A stretch of 64,000 nt of DNA from contig NC_091138.1 of assembly GCF_041381155.1 (NCBI RefSeq), forward strand, positions 38,309,604 through 38,373,603, read 5' to 3'. Below, piece by piece: positions 47,074 through 59,960 of this stretch. Position numbers and translations under genes: made by a program. This DNA comes from Argopecten irradians. Lineage: Eukaryota > Mollusca > Bivalvia > Pectinida > Pectinidae. Within the stretch, counting starts at the first letter, position 1; each line of letters begins with the position of its first letter. The notes beneath the pieces are model-generated. The model saw only the letters and a program-made list of their open reading frames with translations, was not told the DNA's origin and made no database searches.

Positions 47074-49130
47074 GCATCTTGTCCATGATGAATTGTTTAC
47101 CCAAATTTCCGATATGAATCTAATATTGTCCCTAACTTTACCTGTTAGTGTGCCGGCCTGAATGTTCAAGATAGTGTTTTCTTAAATTTTCACGTAATAC
47201 TTTAGAAGTGCTTCATACTTCACGCCTTTCACGCCCTTATAACCACTTATAAGGTTGCACCGAAAGTCATACGGAGTTGAACAGTTTGATCCACAGTTTA
47301 GCCACGGATTTATTTTATATTTAATTCATTAAATGTGACATAATGAATTAAATATTTATAGGTATAGGTATATGAAAGAAAGCTGTCCCATATTTTCTTA
47401 TTATAATGTAGTACTAGTACGAATATACGTACCCGGCCTACTTTACCATTCGGCCGGGTAGGAATTGGTCATTATGTGTCGTAGTGGAGCACTGCCTCAG
47501 AAAATCACTCAGACACAGTTTTCTTTACTTTTTGTAGGTTTCTGATTATTTTATGCGTAAACATGCATTTATGTATTATTTTTGTCCAAAACAAACATAT
47601 CTGCCATTCTTAATATATACCGTACCGCTCACAAGACGTCATATAAATTCCTTTCAAAAAGATCTTCATATAATATATGTAAAAAATAATGCCTTGATGA
47701 GGATTTGATATCTTATGTGGTTAAGTTTTATTGTCGAGTAGGTAAGCGATATCAAACAAGTACGAAAAAATGCAAACAAACGTTTTATTATGGTTTGCAT
47801 AAACATTACTTTGCTCCATTAGCACTAATAAGCACCAATTGTAGCTCTAAAGACGACACTATTTTCTGTCTAAAAGTCTTTTGAGCTACAATATTGCAGC
47901 TTATTATAATGGTAAAATGTGACTTTCCATTTGTTGCCGATTAGTAATTATTTTGTTTCATCGAAAGTACTCCAATTTTAAAATCAAATAGGCGAGGTAC
48001 GAATAGCACTATAAAATTAACAAGATTTTCACAAAATCCAAACTTACAGTAGTTTTTCAAACACACACCCGTTCACCACATGCGACACATTCCATTCTAA
48101 CTATATACAAGTATTAGCTTCCCAAAAAGCTTAGAAGGCTACCATACAGTATTATTTATTAGGAAGCGATGGTAGGAAAGCTTGACGCATTGTTCTGGTC
48201 ACAGTTAGCTGACATAGTTCTTATGACAATTCATTTTTGAAGAATGATAATTTAAATGCTTCTTTCGTTGTTCAGAAGGTGCAGTGGGCCTTTCCCTAAT
48301 GCTAACAAGTTTTCCGTTTAATAGTACAAACAACATTGCAGGCAAAGCGATCAAGATCGAAAATAACATGTCAAAAATTTCGCCACGTTGCGGCACATAT
48401 AACTTGAAGCAAACCTTGTTGGTACCTTTGTATGTTCACAATAAAGGGGTTGATATGAAAGGTCTATGAAAAGTCTAGTGTTATGATTTCAAACCCCAAA
48501 TAACGGGTTACTTGTATTAGTCTCCTTAAAGTATTAATACGAGGTTATTATGATTTTGGTGACGGTTTATTTTACTAAATTTTTCGTTAACGGCAAGGTT
48601 CCTGCTAGAATTAGCGAAGGAAAGACAGAATACATAGTTTTTTGTAACCGCTTTTCACTGTACTCGGCCATTACTTCCTCTCGTATTGTATCAGTGTTTC
48701 TTGTTTATTTTAGATCATCTGACCAAATGTCAGAATACTCCTTTGCAAATGTCCTTCGTCGTGCGTAAGACTATTTATTTCATTCAAATGTTTAATCCTT
48801 AACGGATCACTACCATGTTTGGTGTGAAACCTCTCTGGAGCAGCACAATCATATTTATTAAAGCAGGTTAGTCCGACCACTGGGGACATAGAAGAGAGTC
48901 TTCAAAGGCAGAACTTTACTGAATGTTTCCTAAAAAATCTTGCAAGTTTGCTTTTATATAGTAAAATTTGTCAAATAACCGTTACGACCCATCGACCTTT
49001 TGTAGGGCAAACGAAAAAAATCCGATATATATTGAGTTAATATGAAACCCGGTATTAATTTTACCCATACATGTTTCTGATCTAGAACAATTACAGTATA
49101 TAGTGCATGTGCAATGAGAATACATTCATT
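47074..49130. other. Intergenic, no gene recognised
   Basis: Short open frames only; none has a convincing domain. A direct repeat of GAATTAAATAT-type sequence is near 47325-47355. Confidence 0.5.
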
Positions 49131-49230
49131 TAAGCATTGAACGTCTTTCAGTTGGCATTCATAGTCAATATGAATGCAAACCGGACAGAGGCAAATTCCA
49201 TGATGCGCGCTGAAAGACGTTCAATGCTTA
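49131..49230. mobile_element. MITE family C, intact copy
   Basis: Perfect 21-base terminal inverted repeats, TAAGCATTGAACGTC... at 49131-49151 and its complement at 49210-49230. The core is shared with 13072-13150. The total is 100 bases. Confidence 0.8.
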
Positions 49231-49482
49231 TATTTACATTTGGTTACAATTTTATGATGAAATCCCAAGGGATTTTGCATCCTTAATGAAATAATCATTA
49301 GTTATCGTCATGGATGGAACAGCCATTTGGACAGCAGCTTTTCCGTTATTGCTGGCACGACAATTGTGACGTCACAATGATAATGACGTCATAAAAAACG
49401 CTTGAAGTTCATTGTCTATATGACTGCCAACTGCACTTGGTAAGGTTACACAGTGGGACTGCGGTGAAAAAGAAAAAATATG

Positions 49483-49845
49483 TGTGTTTGATTAATCAAT
49501 CCTATTAACAGCCAGGGTCATGTAAGGACGGCCTCCTATGTATGTGGTGTTGCGTGTATGAAATGCGATGAGATTGCGGTAGATTCGTGTTTTGGATTTT
49601 TAAATAAAGGAGCAGAAATTATCACTTTAATTGAATTTAGTGTGTCTCGACGATGGGACAGAACCAAGAGCCTACCTCTAAGGAGCAAGCGCTCAACTTA
49701 ACGCCAAAATTGAGGCGGTGTCAAGGGAGCCGTTAGGAAGGAGAAAGTTGCTTAGGAAGAAGAGAAAAGATAAGATTCTAAAAGTCGCCTTTCTTATATT
49801 TTGTCATGCAATAGGAGTAGCAGGTACAGTTCTAACGCTCTCTGT
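49483..49845 (-). mobile_element. SINE, minus strand, internally deleted
   Basis: Tail side first: ATCCTATTAACAGCCAGGGTCATG, GGACGGCCTCC, then a jump over the central block to AGCAGAAATTATCACTTT, the head (complement of GTTGAGCGCTTGCTCC) and the 5' segment ending GCAGGTACAGTTCTAACGC. Confidence 0.85.
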
Positions 49846-51985
49846 ATCTACCGCACGACGACCTTGTCTCTAAACAGGTATAACTTCGTCATGCCAGTTA
49901 TTCTTATCAAGGTTTTTCTATTAAAATTAAAAATTGGATTGATTGATGTCACTACAACTTTTACTTGACAATCTGGGTAAGGGATCGGATCATGATGACA
50001 TGGGTCGGAAATCATACACACTTGTACTTCCAATGAAAACAATAAGATTCAGTATGCAGATGAAAACCCACAGCAATAATCTGCTTTGGCATTATCAAAG
50101 AAATACTACATTTAAGTAAATATCAAAACTTCAGAGGTTGTCATTAAGTAATTCAAGAACATTCTAATATATTTTATTGTGATATTGGTTAAATGGAAAG
50201 CATTATAAAAAGAAAGCAACACAAAAAAACATCTTTTTGTTATCAGCTGAAAAATAGAAGTAGTTAGAATTATTTTAGACCAGAGGGAAATATATTTCGA
50301 AATAAGACTGGCAAAGCGAGGAGACCATTTCATGAACAAGACGATATTGATTGTTTTCAAATGATTTTCGTAAAAGATATTATAAATATCAAAAACGTTA
50401 ACACAGATTAGAACATCTTGACATGGACTAATATTGAAACATCTTGCAAAAGCCTAATCAAAATGCAAGATATTGGTTTTGTTTTACAAAAGGTAACGTT
50501 GATTGGCTGTTCGTCTGCTTTATTAACACATTAATCATTATTCAATATTGTTTGATAAGTGATGTATCTTAGTGTGTTACGGTATAAATATCACTTAATT
50601 GGTATATATTTTAACTTCAGGTAATGCATTGTAGTTGTAGTGTTGGTGATTTAGTAATATTTATTAAAATACATAATAAAATTAATTTTGTTAGATAGTT
50701 AATCAATGTTTATACTTTCATCAACTCACACCAAATACGAAAAAAAGTATTTCGAATGTAATTCCTTTTTCACCTCAATCTATCAAAAGTTGAATGTAAA
50801 GGTAATAATAAATGTTATGGCATTATTTTCGTTTAATTTAAAAGTCATAATAGGTGAATATGTGGAGGCTACAAGAAACAATTAAATATTGATTTGTTTT
50901 AATTCTTTTAGGGCCAAACTGTAATTTTCAAAAACGAAGGAGCAAAATAACATACTTAAACGCAACATGTAAGGTAAATTGTATATAATAAAACATATAC
51001 GGTTTCCCAGGGACATTAAAACAACCAATTGAAAATATCAAATGGTAATAAAATAAAGGCACCGTTTTAAAAGCGACAATTCAGTCTAAGAGTACTCACA
51101 TATCGGACACAAACCAGTTCTAATGGAAGTAAGGTTAATTGGCTTCATTGTGATATGCTATGCCACTGTGGTGAATTGTGTGTAAAACGTTCAAACTTGG
51201 TCACTTCCGCCATTATACATTGTGGTCGGACGTCTTGTAAAAACCCTGGTCCTTATCACTGGAGTAAAGCAACCTTTATATAGAACTACTGAAATCGCTC
51301 TTGGAGAAGTGTGTTTACCTTATTAGGTGTATGCTTCTGTCAATTTTTCACCAACTCCTCGGTGGTTATATATTGCATTTGTTTAACTTGTGTGACATTG
51401 GCTCAGGTGTGGGAACAGCGTACATATTGTACCTACTTAATGGTATTACTATACCATTTGCAATTTCAACGGTTTCAATCAAAATAATTAATTGATAATG
51501 TCGTATTATTTGTCAATATTTTATGTTTCTTAAAGGATCTAGAAAAATGCATTAATGCCATTTTTTGCTTCATGGTTATGTTACTGGTTTACTTTAATAC
51601 TTATATCATTTCATTTCCATTTTAGAATTGTTACCACTGTCTTCATTTGATCATAAACTCCACTAGGAATTTTAATTCGATAAATCAAGTCCATAAAACA
51701 TTAGAAGATATTCATAACTGTGGTAGCAATATCAGGTGTTCACAATAGCCGATGTGGTTGAAAACTTTTAAAACAGAATAACAAGATTAACATATTTAAT
51801 TTAGAAAAGGAATACATTATACAACATAACACTGATTTATTCGTCTTGATTTGAGTTTTATGATTGCTTAACGTGACAAAGATAGGTAGGAAGACATGAA
51901 ACAATATATATCTGTCAACAAAACCTTTATCATGCCTTCTCTTTTCTTTTAGAAAAAAATACTAAATAAACAGCTCAAGTTGTTA
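49846..51985. other. Intergenic, no gene recognised
   Basis: AT-rich, with short open frames only. No repeat family was recognised. Confidence 0.5.
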
Positions 51986-51992
51986 ATAGCTT

Positions 51993-53416
51993 TTGCTTTT
52001 TTACAAAGATTACACGTGTAGTCTACTTTGTATACAGATATGTTTTTAAAAAGATTACACGTGTAGTTTACTTTTGTATACAGATATGTTTTTACAAAGA
52101 TTACACGTGTAGTTTACTTTTGTATACAGATATGTTTTTACAAAGATTACACGTGTAGTTTACTTTTGTATACAGATATGTTTTTACAAAGATTACACGT
52201 GTAGTTTACTTTTGTATACAGATATGTTTTTACAAAGATTACACGTGTAGTTTACTTTTGTATACAGATATGTTTTTACAAAGATTACACGTGTAGTTTA
52301 CTTTTGTATACAGATATGTTTTTACAAAGATTACACGTGTAGTCTACTTTTGTATACAGATATGTTTTTACAAAGATTACACGTGTAGTTTACTTTTGTA
52401 TACAGATATGTTTTTACAAAGATTACACGTGTAGTTTACTTTTGTATACAGATATGTTTTTACAAAGATTACACGTGTAGTTTACTTTTGTATACAGATA
52501 TGTTTTTACAAAGATTACACGTGTAGTTTACTTTTGTATACAGATATGTTTTTACAAAGATTACACGTGTAGTTTACTTTTGTATACAGATATGTTTTTA
52601 CAAAGATTACACGTGTAGTTTACTTTTGTATACAGATAGATTTTTACAAAGATTACACGTGTAGTTTACTTTTGTATACAGATATGTTTTTACAAAGATT
52701 ACACGTGTAGTCTACTTTTGTATACAGATATGTTTTTACAAAGATTACACGTGTAGTTTACTTTTGTATACAGATATGTTTTTACAAAGATTACACGTGT
52801 AGTTTATTTTTGTATACAGATATGTTTTACAAAGATTACACGTGTAGTTTACTTTTGTATACAGATAGAATTTTACAAAGATTACACGTGTAGTCTACTT
52901 TACAGATATATTTTTACAAAGATAACATGTGTAGCCTACTTTTGTATACAGATATGTTTTTACAAAGATTACACGTGTAGTCTACTCTTGTATACAGATA
53001 TGTTTTTACAAAGATTACACGTGTAGTTTACTTTTGTATAAAGATATGTTTTTACAAAGATTACACGTGTAGTTTGCTTTTGTATACAGATATGTTTTTA
53101 CAAAGATTACACGTGTAGTCTAATTTTGTATACAGTTAGATTTTTCACAAGGATTACACGTGTAGTCTACTTTTGTATACAGATATATTTTTACAAAGAT
53201 CACATGTGTAGCCTACTTTTGTATACAGATATGTTTTTGCAAAGATTACACGTGTAGTCTACTTTTGTATACATATAGATTTTTACAAAGATTACACGTG
53301 TAGTCTACTTTTGTTTTCAGATAGATTTTTTACAAAGATAACATGTGTAGCCTACTTTTGTATACAGATATATTTTTACAAAGATTACACGTGTAGTCTA
53401 CTTTTGTATACAGATA
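51993..53416 (+). repeat. 46-bp minisatellite with an E-box in each unit
   Basis: About 31 tandem units of TTTTTACAAAGATTACACGT-GTAGTTTACTTTTGTATACAGATATG type. The left half is nearly uniform; from about 52860 rightward the units diverge (CACATGTG, TTTTCAG variants), as expected when homogenisation acts on one side. Most units carry the palindrome ACACGTGT. Confidence 0.93.
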
Positions 53417-53419
53417 GAT

Positions 53420-55190
53420 AAACAGTATCATCCATGGATAGAACAATAATTAAACACGATTCTTATAAAATTATATTATATAAGCTTCAAATTGGTTGAT
53501 ATAACGTCATGTGATAACCGATAAAATAATTTGTATCCAATGAAAAAATCCATCTTATTGACTAAAACATCAGGGATATTGACAGTTACAATATAATAAA
53601 ATAGATGAGCGTAGTAGAACAAACGAGTAGTCGATAGCTATGTACTATAAACAAGTGCATTAGGTTTTAATAGATTGATGAGATAAATTGTTTCAAGTCT
53701 TCGCCACCACGGTTGGAAACTTTGTTTGAAAAGTATCTTATCATCGCGTTGGAGGTCATTAAGAGACAATAGTGTCCTCTGTGAATCGTTGTCCATACAC
53801 AAAATCTTACACATTTTATATCAAATATATATGTTATTCGCTGGTCATACCGACAAATACACAACATTAAGTGGCTAGTTCCGGTTACCATTACTTAGTG
53901 GGCACTTGTAGTACAATGGGCTGAGTATAATTATGAGTGATTGTACGATATGGTGAAATGCGCGAACGACATGAGGAATGGATACTGCCAAATCTAGAGT
54001 ACGTATCTATAATGGCGCAAATCCTCGCTGTTAACATAGGGCAATGAGAACAACGAGTCCGGCGACAGGTAAATCAGGTGTATATGACATATCGCCATCA
54101 GGTAAAAAACTTGATTGACAGGTAGCTGACTTCGTGTTAATGATCGGGACTATACGAAATGTCTGCGGGATATGGTTCCATCTAAACACTATCTCACCTC
54201 TTAGTGTCCGATATTTATAAACAAGACGTCCGCATTACTAGAGATAAATGACAATTATAATATCGTACAACATAACTAGGTCAAAATAACACTAATCCTC
54301 TATCATTTCCATATAATTTGAAGTGAAAAAATGTTTTTGTCGTTTTAGCATACATTTTACGTATGTATATTTGATGTACGCATACAAGCGGATTTCCGAC
54401 TTAGGTGGGCGAGGATTTAATTAAAATAGGCTTTGCTGGAAATGAATTAACATAATAACAAAGAATTAATTATTCCTATGATCGTTCTCGTGCGTCGAAT
54501 GCCTATCAACAAATGAAATTAGTCGGTTGTCTTTTAACTAAAACTGTATAGAGGCCATTAGAACATATAATGGGACATTATTTCGTCATAGGTTACACTT
54601 GTGTCGTCACAAATGTCAAAACCGATTAGAAAAACGTGTCGTCAGAGATCTTTAACTTTGAAGGTTAAATTGTTCTCGAATGCGTCATAGTCGGCTGTAT
54701 AGTTACATGTAATAGAGGTGTCGTTAAGATTCATTACGTATACACGTCGTTAATAAAAAGTAATACCGTAAATGACATTGGAACAATAGTGCCGATACGG
54801 ATCTATTGATGATGAGTGTGTCGTCACGTGTTACGTTATGAGGTCCTTAACTGAAATGTCCAATTGTCCACAGAAAAAGAAGCATTTCATGTCATTGGGT
54901 CGCAAAGAGGTATACGCGTCTCGTTAGTATGACGTCATACGTTATTACTGTGTCGTCACAAATTATATGTGTGCGGCCAAAGCTTGCGTGCAGTCAGAGT
55001 GTGCTACAGGCTTAGAGTTTGAAGTGTGTGGTCACAGGTTGCAAGTATGTATCAAAAAGCTACAAAAGTGGCGTGCTGTTACATAATATCTTAAAATCCA
55101 GGACAATTGTGTGCAGTGCATTGCATGTCTGAAAGTCCATGATTCGGGAGTCTGCAGTACATTCGGGTAGTGTATCTTTGTGGAAAATCT
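53420..55190. other. Intergenic, no gene recognised
   Basis: No ORF above about 75 codons and no domain. Scattered GTCGTCA/CGTCAT words are frequent between 54590 and 54960 but form no regular repeat. Confidence 0.5.
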
Positions 55191-55194
55191 TGTC

Positions 55195-55512
55195 TATTTT
55201 CTAGTGCTATTACCGTGATACATACTACCAGAGACACCGGACAGCATAACAACAATACCCCCTCCGTCACATTATACTGATAACGCGAACCAGTCGTCCC
55301 CTACCGTTATAATGTATCTTGGGCATGAGACAGAACTCACTACCTTACTCACATGAGGGCAAATGCTTAATGCGATTTCAAAAGTGATACAGTGCCAAAG
55401 CAGACGCTAGGAAAGACAAAATCATTAAGAAGAAGAGAAAAGATAGGTTCCCAAGTTTAATCGCCTTTTACGATCATGCATTGAGAGATGCAGATATTAT
55501 TACAATATCCTA
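55195..55512 (-). mobile_element. SINE, minus strand, decayed 5' part
   Basis: Carries AGAGACACCGGACAGC, CCGTCACATTATACTGATAA, CGAACCAGTCGTCCC, a decayed head and AAGAAGAGAAAAGATAGGTTC with CGCCTTTTACGATCATGCA. The tail part is missing. Confidence 0.75.
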
Positions 55513-57060
55513 TCTTTGGATGAGTCAATACAATCCCACGTTTAATGCGTTGTTTTAAATATGCTTAGTCAACTGTTTGCAAGACGTGCAAAGTTAAATT
55601 AACGTTTGTGGACAAAAAATAGCATTACCAAATTAAGACGTATCTTATATAAAGCTTAGTATCATAAAATAAATTTGACTTCATTACAATAATTACAATG
55701 ACTTATAATATTTAGGTTTTTATATATACAGTTATATCAAATCTTAAGCACACTCATGTTTGCCATTGTTTACCCTCTAGATTGTTTAACCAATGAGATG
55801 ACCCTGTTGGGAAGTGTCAGTGGTGAGACAGTAGATCGCTATTGTACCTGTAACACAGTAATTTCCTGTACTGTCATATCATACGATGACAATTATTGTA
55901 CTTACTGTAGGACCAGTTTCACTCACCTTATTCTCGGAAAATTCTCCAAGTCGTTAAATCCCGTAGCTCGCTGTGTTAATTCCTTGTAATCCCTTAATTG
56001 TATTTTTATTGTTTAGAAATGACGGACCTAAATAAGTCCTCACACATCAAGGAAAGGTGCACCTCATTAGCATTGTGTATGATAGCCCCGGGGCTACAAG
56101 AAAACTAGTCACGTGCTCTGTGACAGATACACGTCAAGGTAATACGTCAACACAAATAACCTGAAGAACATCGTTGTTATCCCGATTTGAACTTATAATG
56201 TTGTTTATGCAACTAATGCGAAAGGCGATAGTCGTTTGACATTTATTAAATTTTTCGAAAACATATACGGAAAAATACGGACAGCAGAAAAAGCCGTTAT
56301 ACGGTATTTTAATTGTTATGACCAGGTGTAACATGGTCACGAGGGCACTAAATACTTTTGAACCAAGACGCCATATTTTAATCTTGATGTAAATTTTTTC
56401 CCGAAATACGTAGAGTAATGATCGTAACAATTACGGCGAACGTTCAGTCATGTAGAACGAAAGTGATTGTTGAGTTGCGAATGCAAGGCTGAGGGTGATG
56501 AATGAACTTCCTAAGCTATGCATGATCGATTGTAATTACTTCGAAGTATCCAGCCCCTTGGCGATAAATGCTTATGTATACGTACACAGAGGGAAGCTTT
56601 AAAACGCATTACGTGCTGATTTAACACCTACAGTCAATAACAATGCATATAATACCTTATTGTTATTTTTCATAAACGATTGCTTTGCATAAGAAGGAAT
56701 TTCGATTTGAAATTGAAAGATGACACTGTGCATAACTGATGTCAGTGACATTAATTAAAATACATCGTGTTAATTGTCCGTTATAGAGACGTACTCCAGC
56801 GTAAATATACTACACCTTTAGGATATAAATGAGCCAGCTAAAGTCTTCTATTTTCAACTTTTTATCCAACAAGTTTTAATGAGGTTGTAAATACGACTAT
56901 TTTAACAAAACTTTACAAGCTGAAAAAATATACTATTTAATATAAATGATGTTTTTCCGTTGCTTGTAATAAGAAATTTTCATTTAATACATTTTGCCAA
57001 TATATTGGTGAGCCAATTGATTTCCATCTTGTCCCAACATACCTCTTCAGTGTGAACATA
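55513..57060. other. Intergenic, no gene recognised
   Basis: Only short open frames without recognisable motifs. Confidence 0.5.
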
Positions 57061-57389
57061 TTGTACTGGACATTTACGTCAGATGAAGGTATCATTTACG
57101 TTTGTTATATCCCTATAAAATAGTTCCTATATAAACTCTATTGCCAAAAATGCCAAAAAATGAACTGTTCCGTCGAGCGGTCCAACGAACTGTTAAAATC
57201 GACTGTTAAAATGTGCTGTTGGACTGGAGTGACGCCACACCTACAATTCGTGACGTCAATGAATTGTTTTGAGTCAATGGGTATAACAAAACAGTTATCG
57301 ACTGGGTTTTCGGCCTCGGGCAACAGTTTGTCTTCGGGTTCAACAAATCATCTGTTGCCCTCAACCCCAGTCAACAACTGTATACTGTT

Positions 57390-58212
57390 GAAGGTAACAT
57401 TTACGTGTGATGAAGGTAACATTTACGTCAGATGAAGGTAACATTGACGTCAGATGAAGGTAACATTTACGTCTGATGAAGGTAACATTTACGTCTGATG
57501 AAGGTAACATTTACGTCTGATGAAGGTAACATTTACGTCAGATGAAGGTAACATTACGTCAGATGAAGGTAACATTTACGTCAGATGAAGGTAACATTTA
57601 CGTCTGATGAAGGTAACATTTACGTCAGATGAAGGTAACATTTACGTCTAATGAAGGTAACATTTACGTCTAATGAAGGTAACATTTACCTCTGATGAAG
57701 GTACGATTACGTCTGATAAATGTAACATTTACGTCTGATGAATGTTTTGTTTGTTTGATTAATTAACGTCCTATTAACAGCTATGGTCATGTAAGGACGG
57801 CCTCCCATGTATGCAGTGTGTTGCGTGTATGTTGCGCGAGGTTCGTGTTTTGGGAGACTGCGGTATATTCGTGTTGTGTCTTCTTGTATAGTGGAACTGT
57901 TGCCCTTTTTATAGTGCTATATCACTGAAACATGCCGCCGAAGACACCAGGCGTGAAGGTAACATTTACGTCTGATGAAGGTAACATTTACGTCTAATGA
58001 AGGTAACATTTACGTCAGATGAAGGTAACATTTACGTCAGATGAAGGTAACATTTACCTCTGATAAAGGTACCATTACGTCTGATAAATGTAACATTTAC
58101 GTCTAATGAAGGTAACATTTACGTCAGATGAAGGTAACATTTACGTCTGATGAAGGTAACATTTACGTCAGATGAAGGTAACATTTACGTCTAATGAAGG
58201 TAATATTTACGT
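57390..58212 (+). repeat. 21-22-bp minisatellite, split by a SINE
   Basis: About 28 units of GATGAAGGTAACATTTACGTCA, with CT or TA in place of CA in many, run from 57390 to 57742 and from 57953 to 58212, with the SINE fragment 57743-57952 between. A lone related unit (ACGTCAGATGAAGGTATC) near 57076-57095 suggests the origin. Many units contain TTACGTCA, a CRE-like octamer. Confidence 0.9.
57743..57952 (-). mobile_element. SINE, 5'-truncated, inserted in the minisatellite
   Basis: Starts (minus-strand tail) at TTTTGTTTGTTTGATTAATT and runs to GCCGCCGAAGACACCAGG, after which the array resumes. Truncation of the head end is the usual result of incomplete reverse transcription. Confidence 0.85.
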
Positions 58213-58221
58213 CTAATGATT

Positions 58222-58744
58222 TGTTTGTTTGATTTATTTACGTCCTATTAACAGCTATGGTCATGTAAGGACGGCCTCCCATGTATGCGGTGTGTTGCGT
58301 GTATGTTGTGCGAGGTGAGTGTACTGGGAGACTGCGGTATGTTCGTGTTGTGTCTTCTTGTATAGTGGAACTGTTGCCCTTTTTATAGTGCTATATCACT
58401 GAAGCATGCCGCCGAAGACACCAAGCAACACACTCCACCCGGTCACATTATACTGACAACGGGCGAACCAGTCGTCCCACTCCCTGTATGCTAAACGCTA
58501 AGCAGGAGCAGAAACTACCACTTTTATAGACTTTGGTGTGTCTCGGCTAGGGGACAGAACCCAGAGCCTTCCTCACAGGGGCGAACGCTCAACTCAAGGC
58601 CAAAAGTGAGGCGGTGCCAAGGAAGGCATTAGGAAAGATAAAGTCAGTTAGGAAGAAGAGAAAAGATAAGATCCTAAATTTAGTCGCCTTTTACGATCAT
58701 GCAATAGGGGCAGCAGGTACAATTCTAACGCCCTACCTAGGCTC
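58222..58744 (-). mobile_element. SINE, full length, minus strand
   Basis: Complete from the (GTTT)n complement tail through the central block and head to GCGCCC-type 5' end (ACGCCCTACCTAGG). Flanked by the 9-base duplication CTAATGATT (58213-58221 and 58745-58753), which places the insertion at the end of the minisatellite. Confidence 0.9.
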
Positions 58745-58799
58745 CTAATGATTGTGTAATATAATCATTCAAAATAATCCAATTTCATCAATGAAATAA

Positions 58800-59108
58800 A
58801 ACGGAGGAAAGGCTGGACTTGGCAACTTCATGCTAGCACCAGAATGTAAGGAGTCAATGCTAGAAATAAATGCCATCAACACCCAGGCAACATGCGATCC
58901 TGAAGACATTGTTGAATCTCTGAAAACATTAGAGTATATAGTGAGCACAATGTCAAAACGTACAAAGGCTGTGCCTAGCAAAATAGTTCGTGCGCAGCAA
59001 ATCAAAATGAGAGACGGAGTATCTTTGTCGGCAAAACTTGGTGTTCTATTGGTTTCAGATGACAGAAGTTTTTACACAGTAACCCGAATCCCTGCATGTA
59101 GGGCGTAA
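58800..59108 (+). CDS. Orphan coding-like fragment between two SINEs
   Basis: An open frame of about 100 codons (MLAPECKESMLEINAINTQA from 58830) has protein-like composition, with an amphipathic stretch DPEDIVESLKTLEYIVSTM, and lies between opposite-strand SINEs. It runs into the start of the next SINE. No family recognised; it may be one exon of a decayed gene, or part of the same locus as the Ulp1-like fragment downstream. Confidence 0.3.
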   Translation, partial: NGGKAGLGNFMLAPECKESMLEINAINTQATCDPEDIVESLKTLEYIVSTMSKRTKAVPSKIVRAQQIKMRDGVSLSAKLGVLLVSDDRSFYTVTRIPACRA

Positions 59109-59619
59109 GAATTGTACCTGCTGCCCCTATTGCATGATCGTAAAAGGCGACTAAATTTAGGATATTATCTTTTCTCTTCTTCCTAACTGACTTTATCTTT
59201 CCTAATGCCTCCCTTGGCATCGCCTCACTTTTGGCCTTGAGTTGAGCGTTCGCCCCTGTGAGGAAGGCTCTGGGTTCTGTCCCCTGGCCGAGACACACCA
59301 AAGTCTATAAAAGTGGTAGTTTCTGCTCCTGCTTAGCGTTCAGCATACAGGGAGTGGGACGACTGGTTCGCCCGTTGTCAGTATAATGTGACCGGGTGGG
59401 GTGTGTTGCTTGGTGTCTTCGGCGGCATGCTTCAGTGATATAGCACTATAAAAAGGGCAACAGTTCCACTATACAAGAAGACACAACACGAACATACCGC
59501 AGTCTCCCAGTACACTCACCTTGCACAACATACACGCAACACACCGCATACATGGGAGGCCGTCCTTACATGACCATAGCTGTTAATAGGACGTAAATAA
59601 ATCAAACAAACAAACAAAC
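59092..59619 (+). mobile_element. SINE, full length, plus strand
   Basis: The best-preserved copy. 5' segment GTAGGGCGTAAGAATTGTAC and GCATGATCGTAAAAGGCGAC, tRNA-like head with B-box-like GGTTCTGTCCC, CTGCTCCTGCTTAGCGTTC, central GTGACCGGGTGGGGTGTG and GGTGTCTTCGGCGGCATGC, then CATGGGAGGCCGTCC and an (AAAC)n tail. The conserved central part resembles the Meta-domain of MetaSINEs from memory; this should be verified. Confidence 0.9.
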
Positions 59620-59960
59620 TTTATCCCGAGTCGTGTAGTCGTGTTTTAGCTGTAAAACTCAGTTTAAATATGCCACTTGAGCAAAATGAAGAAGGCCTAA
59701 GAAATTTGACCAACGTGCGTAAGAATGCACGAGGTCCACAGCGCAAGAAGCCAGGAAGGAAAAATCACCATAGCTGTTAATAGGACGTAAATAAATCAAA
59801 CAAACAAACAAACTTTATCCCGAGTCGTGTAGTCATGTTTTAGCTGTAAAACTCAGTTTAAATATGCCACTTGAGCAAAATGAAGAAGGCCTAAGAAATT
59901 TGACCAACTTGCGTAAGAATGCACGAGGTCCACAGCGCAAGAAGCCAGGAAGGAAAAATC
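59573..59960 (+). repeat. 194-bp tandem duplication joining SINE tail and ORF start
   Basis: 59573-59766 is repeated as 59767-59960 with about two differences. The unit contains the last 45 or so bases of the SINE, the flank TTTATCCCGAGTCGTGTAGT, and the first 32 codons of a reading frame beginning MPLEQNEEGLRNLTN. The duplication must post-date the SINE insertion. Confidence 0.92.

Noticed and set aside
48205-48396. Minus-strand 63-codon frame with a hydrophobic segment (membrane protein?)
   Set aside because: No splice partners, no family motif and no conserved neighbour; a chance hydrophobic run is as likely.
33605-58212. CRISPR-like reading of the regular arrays
   Set aside because: Units are contiguous tandem repeats without unique spacers in an intron-bearing animal genome.
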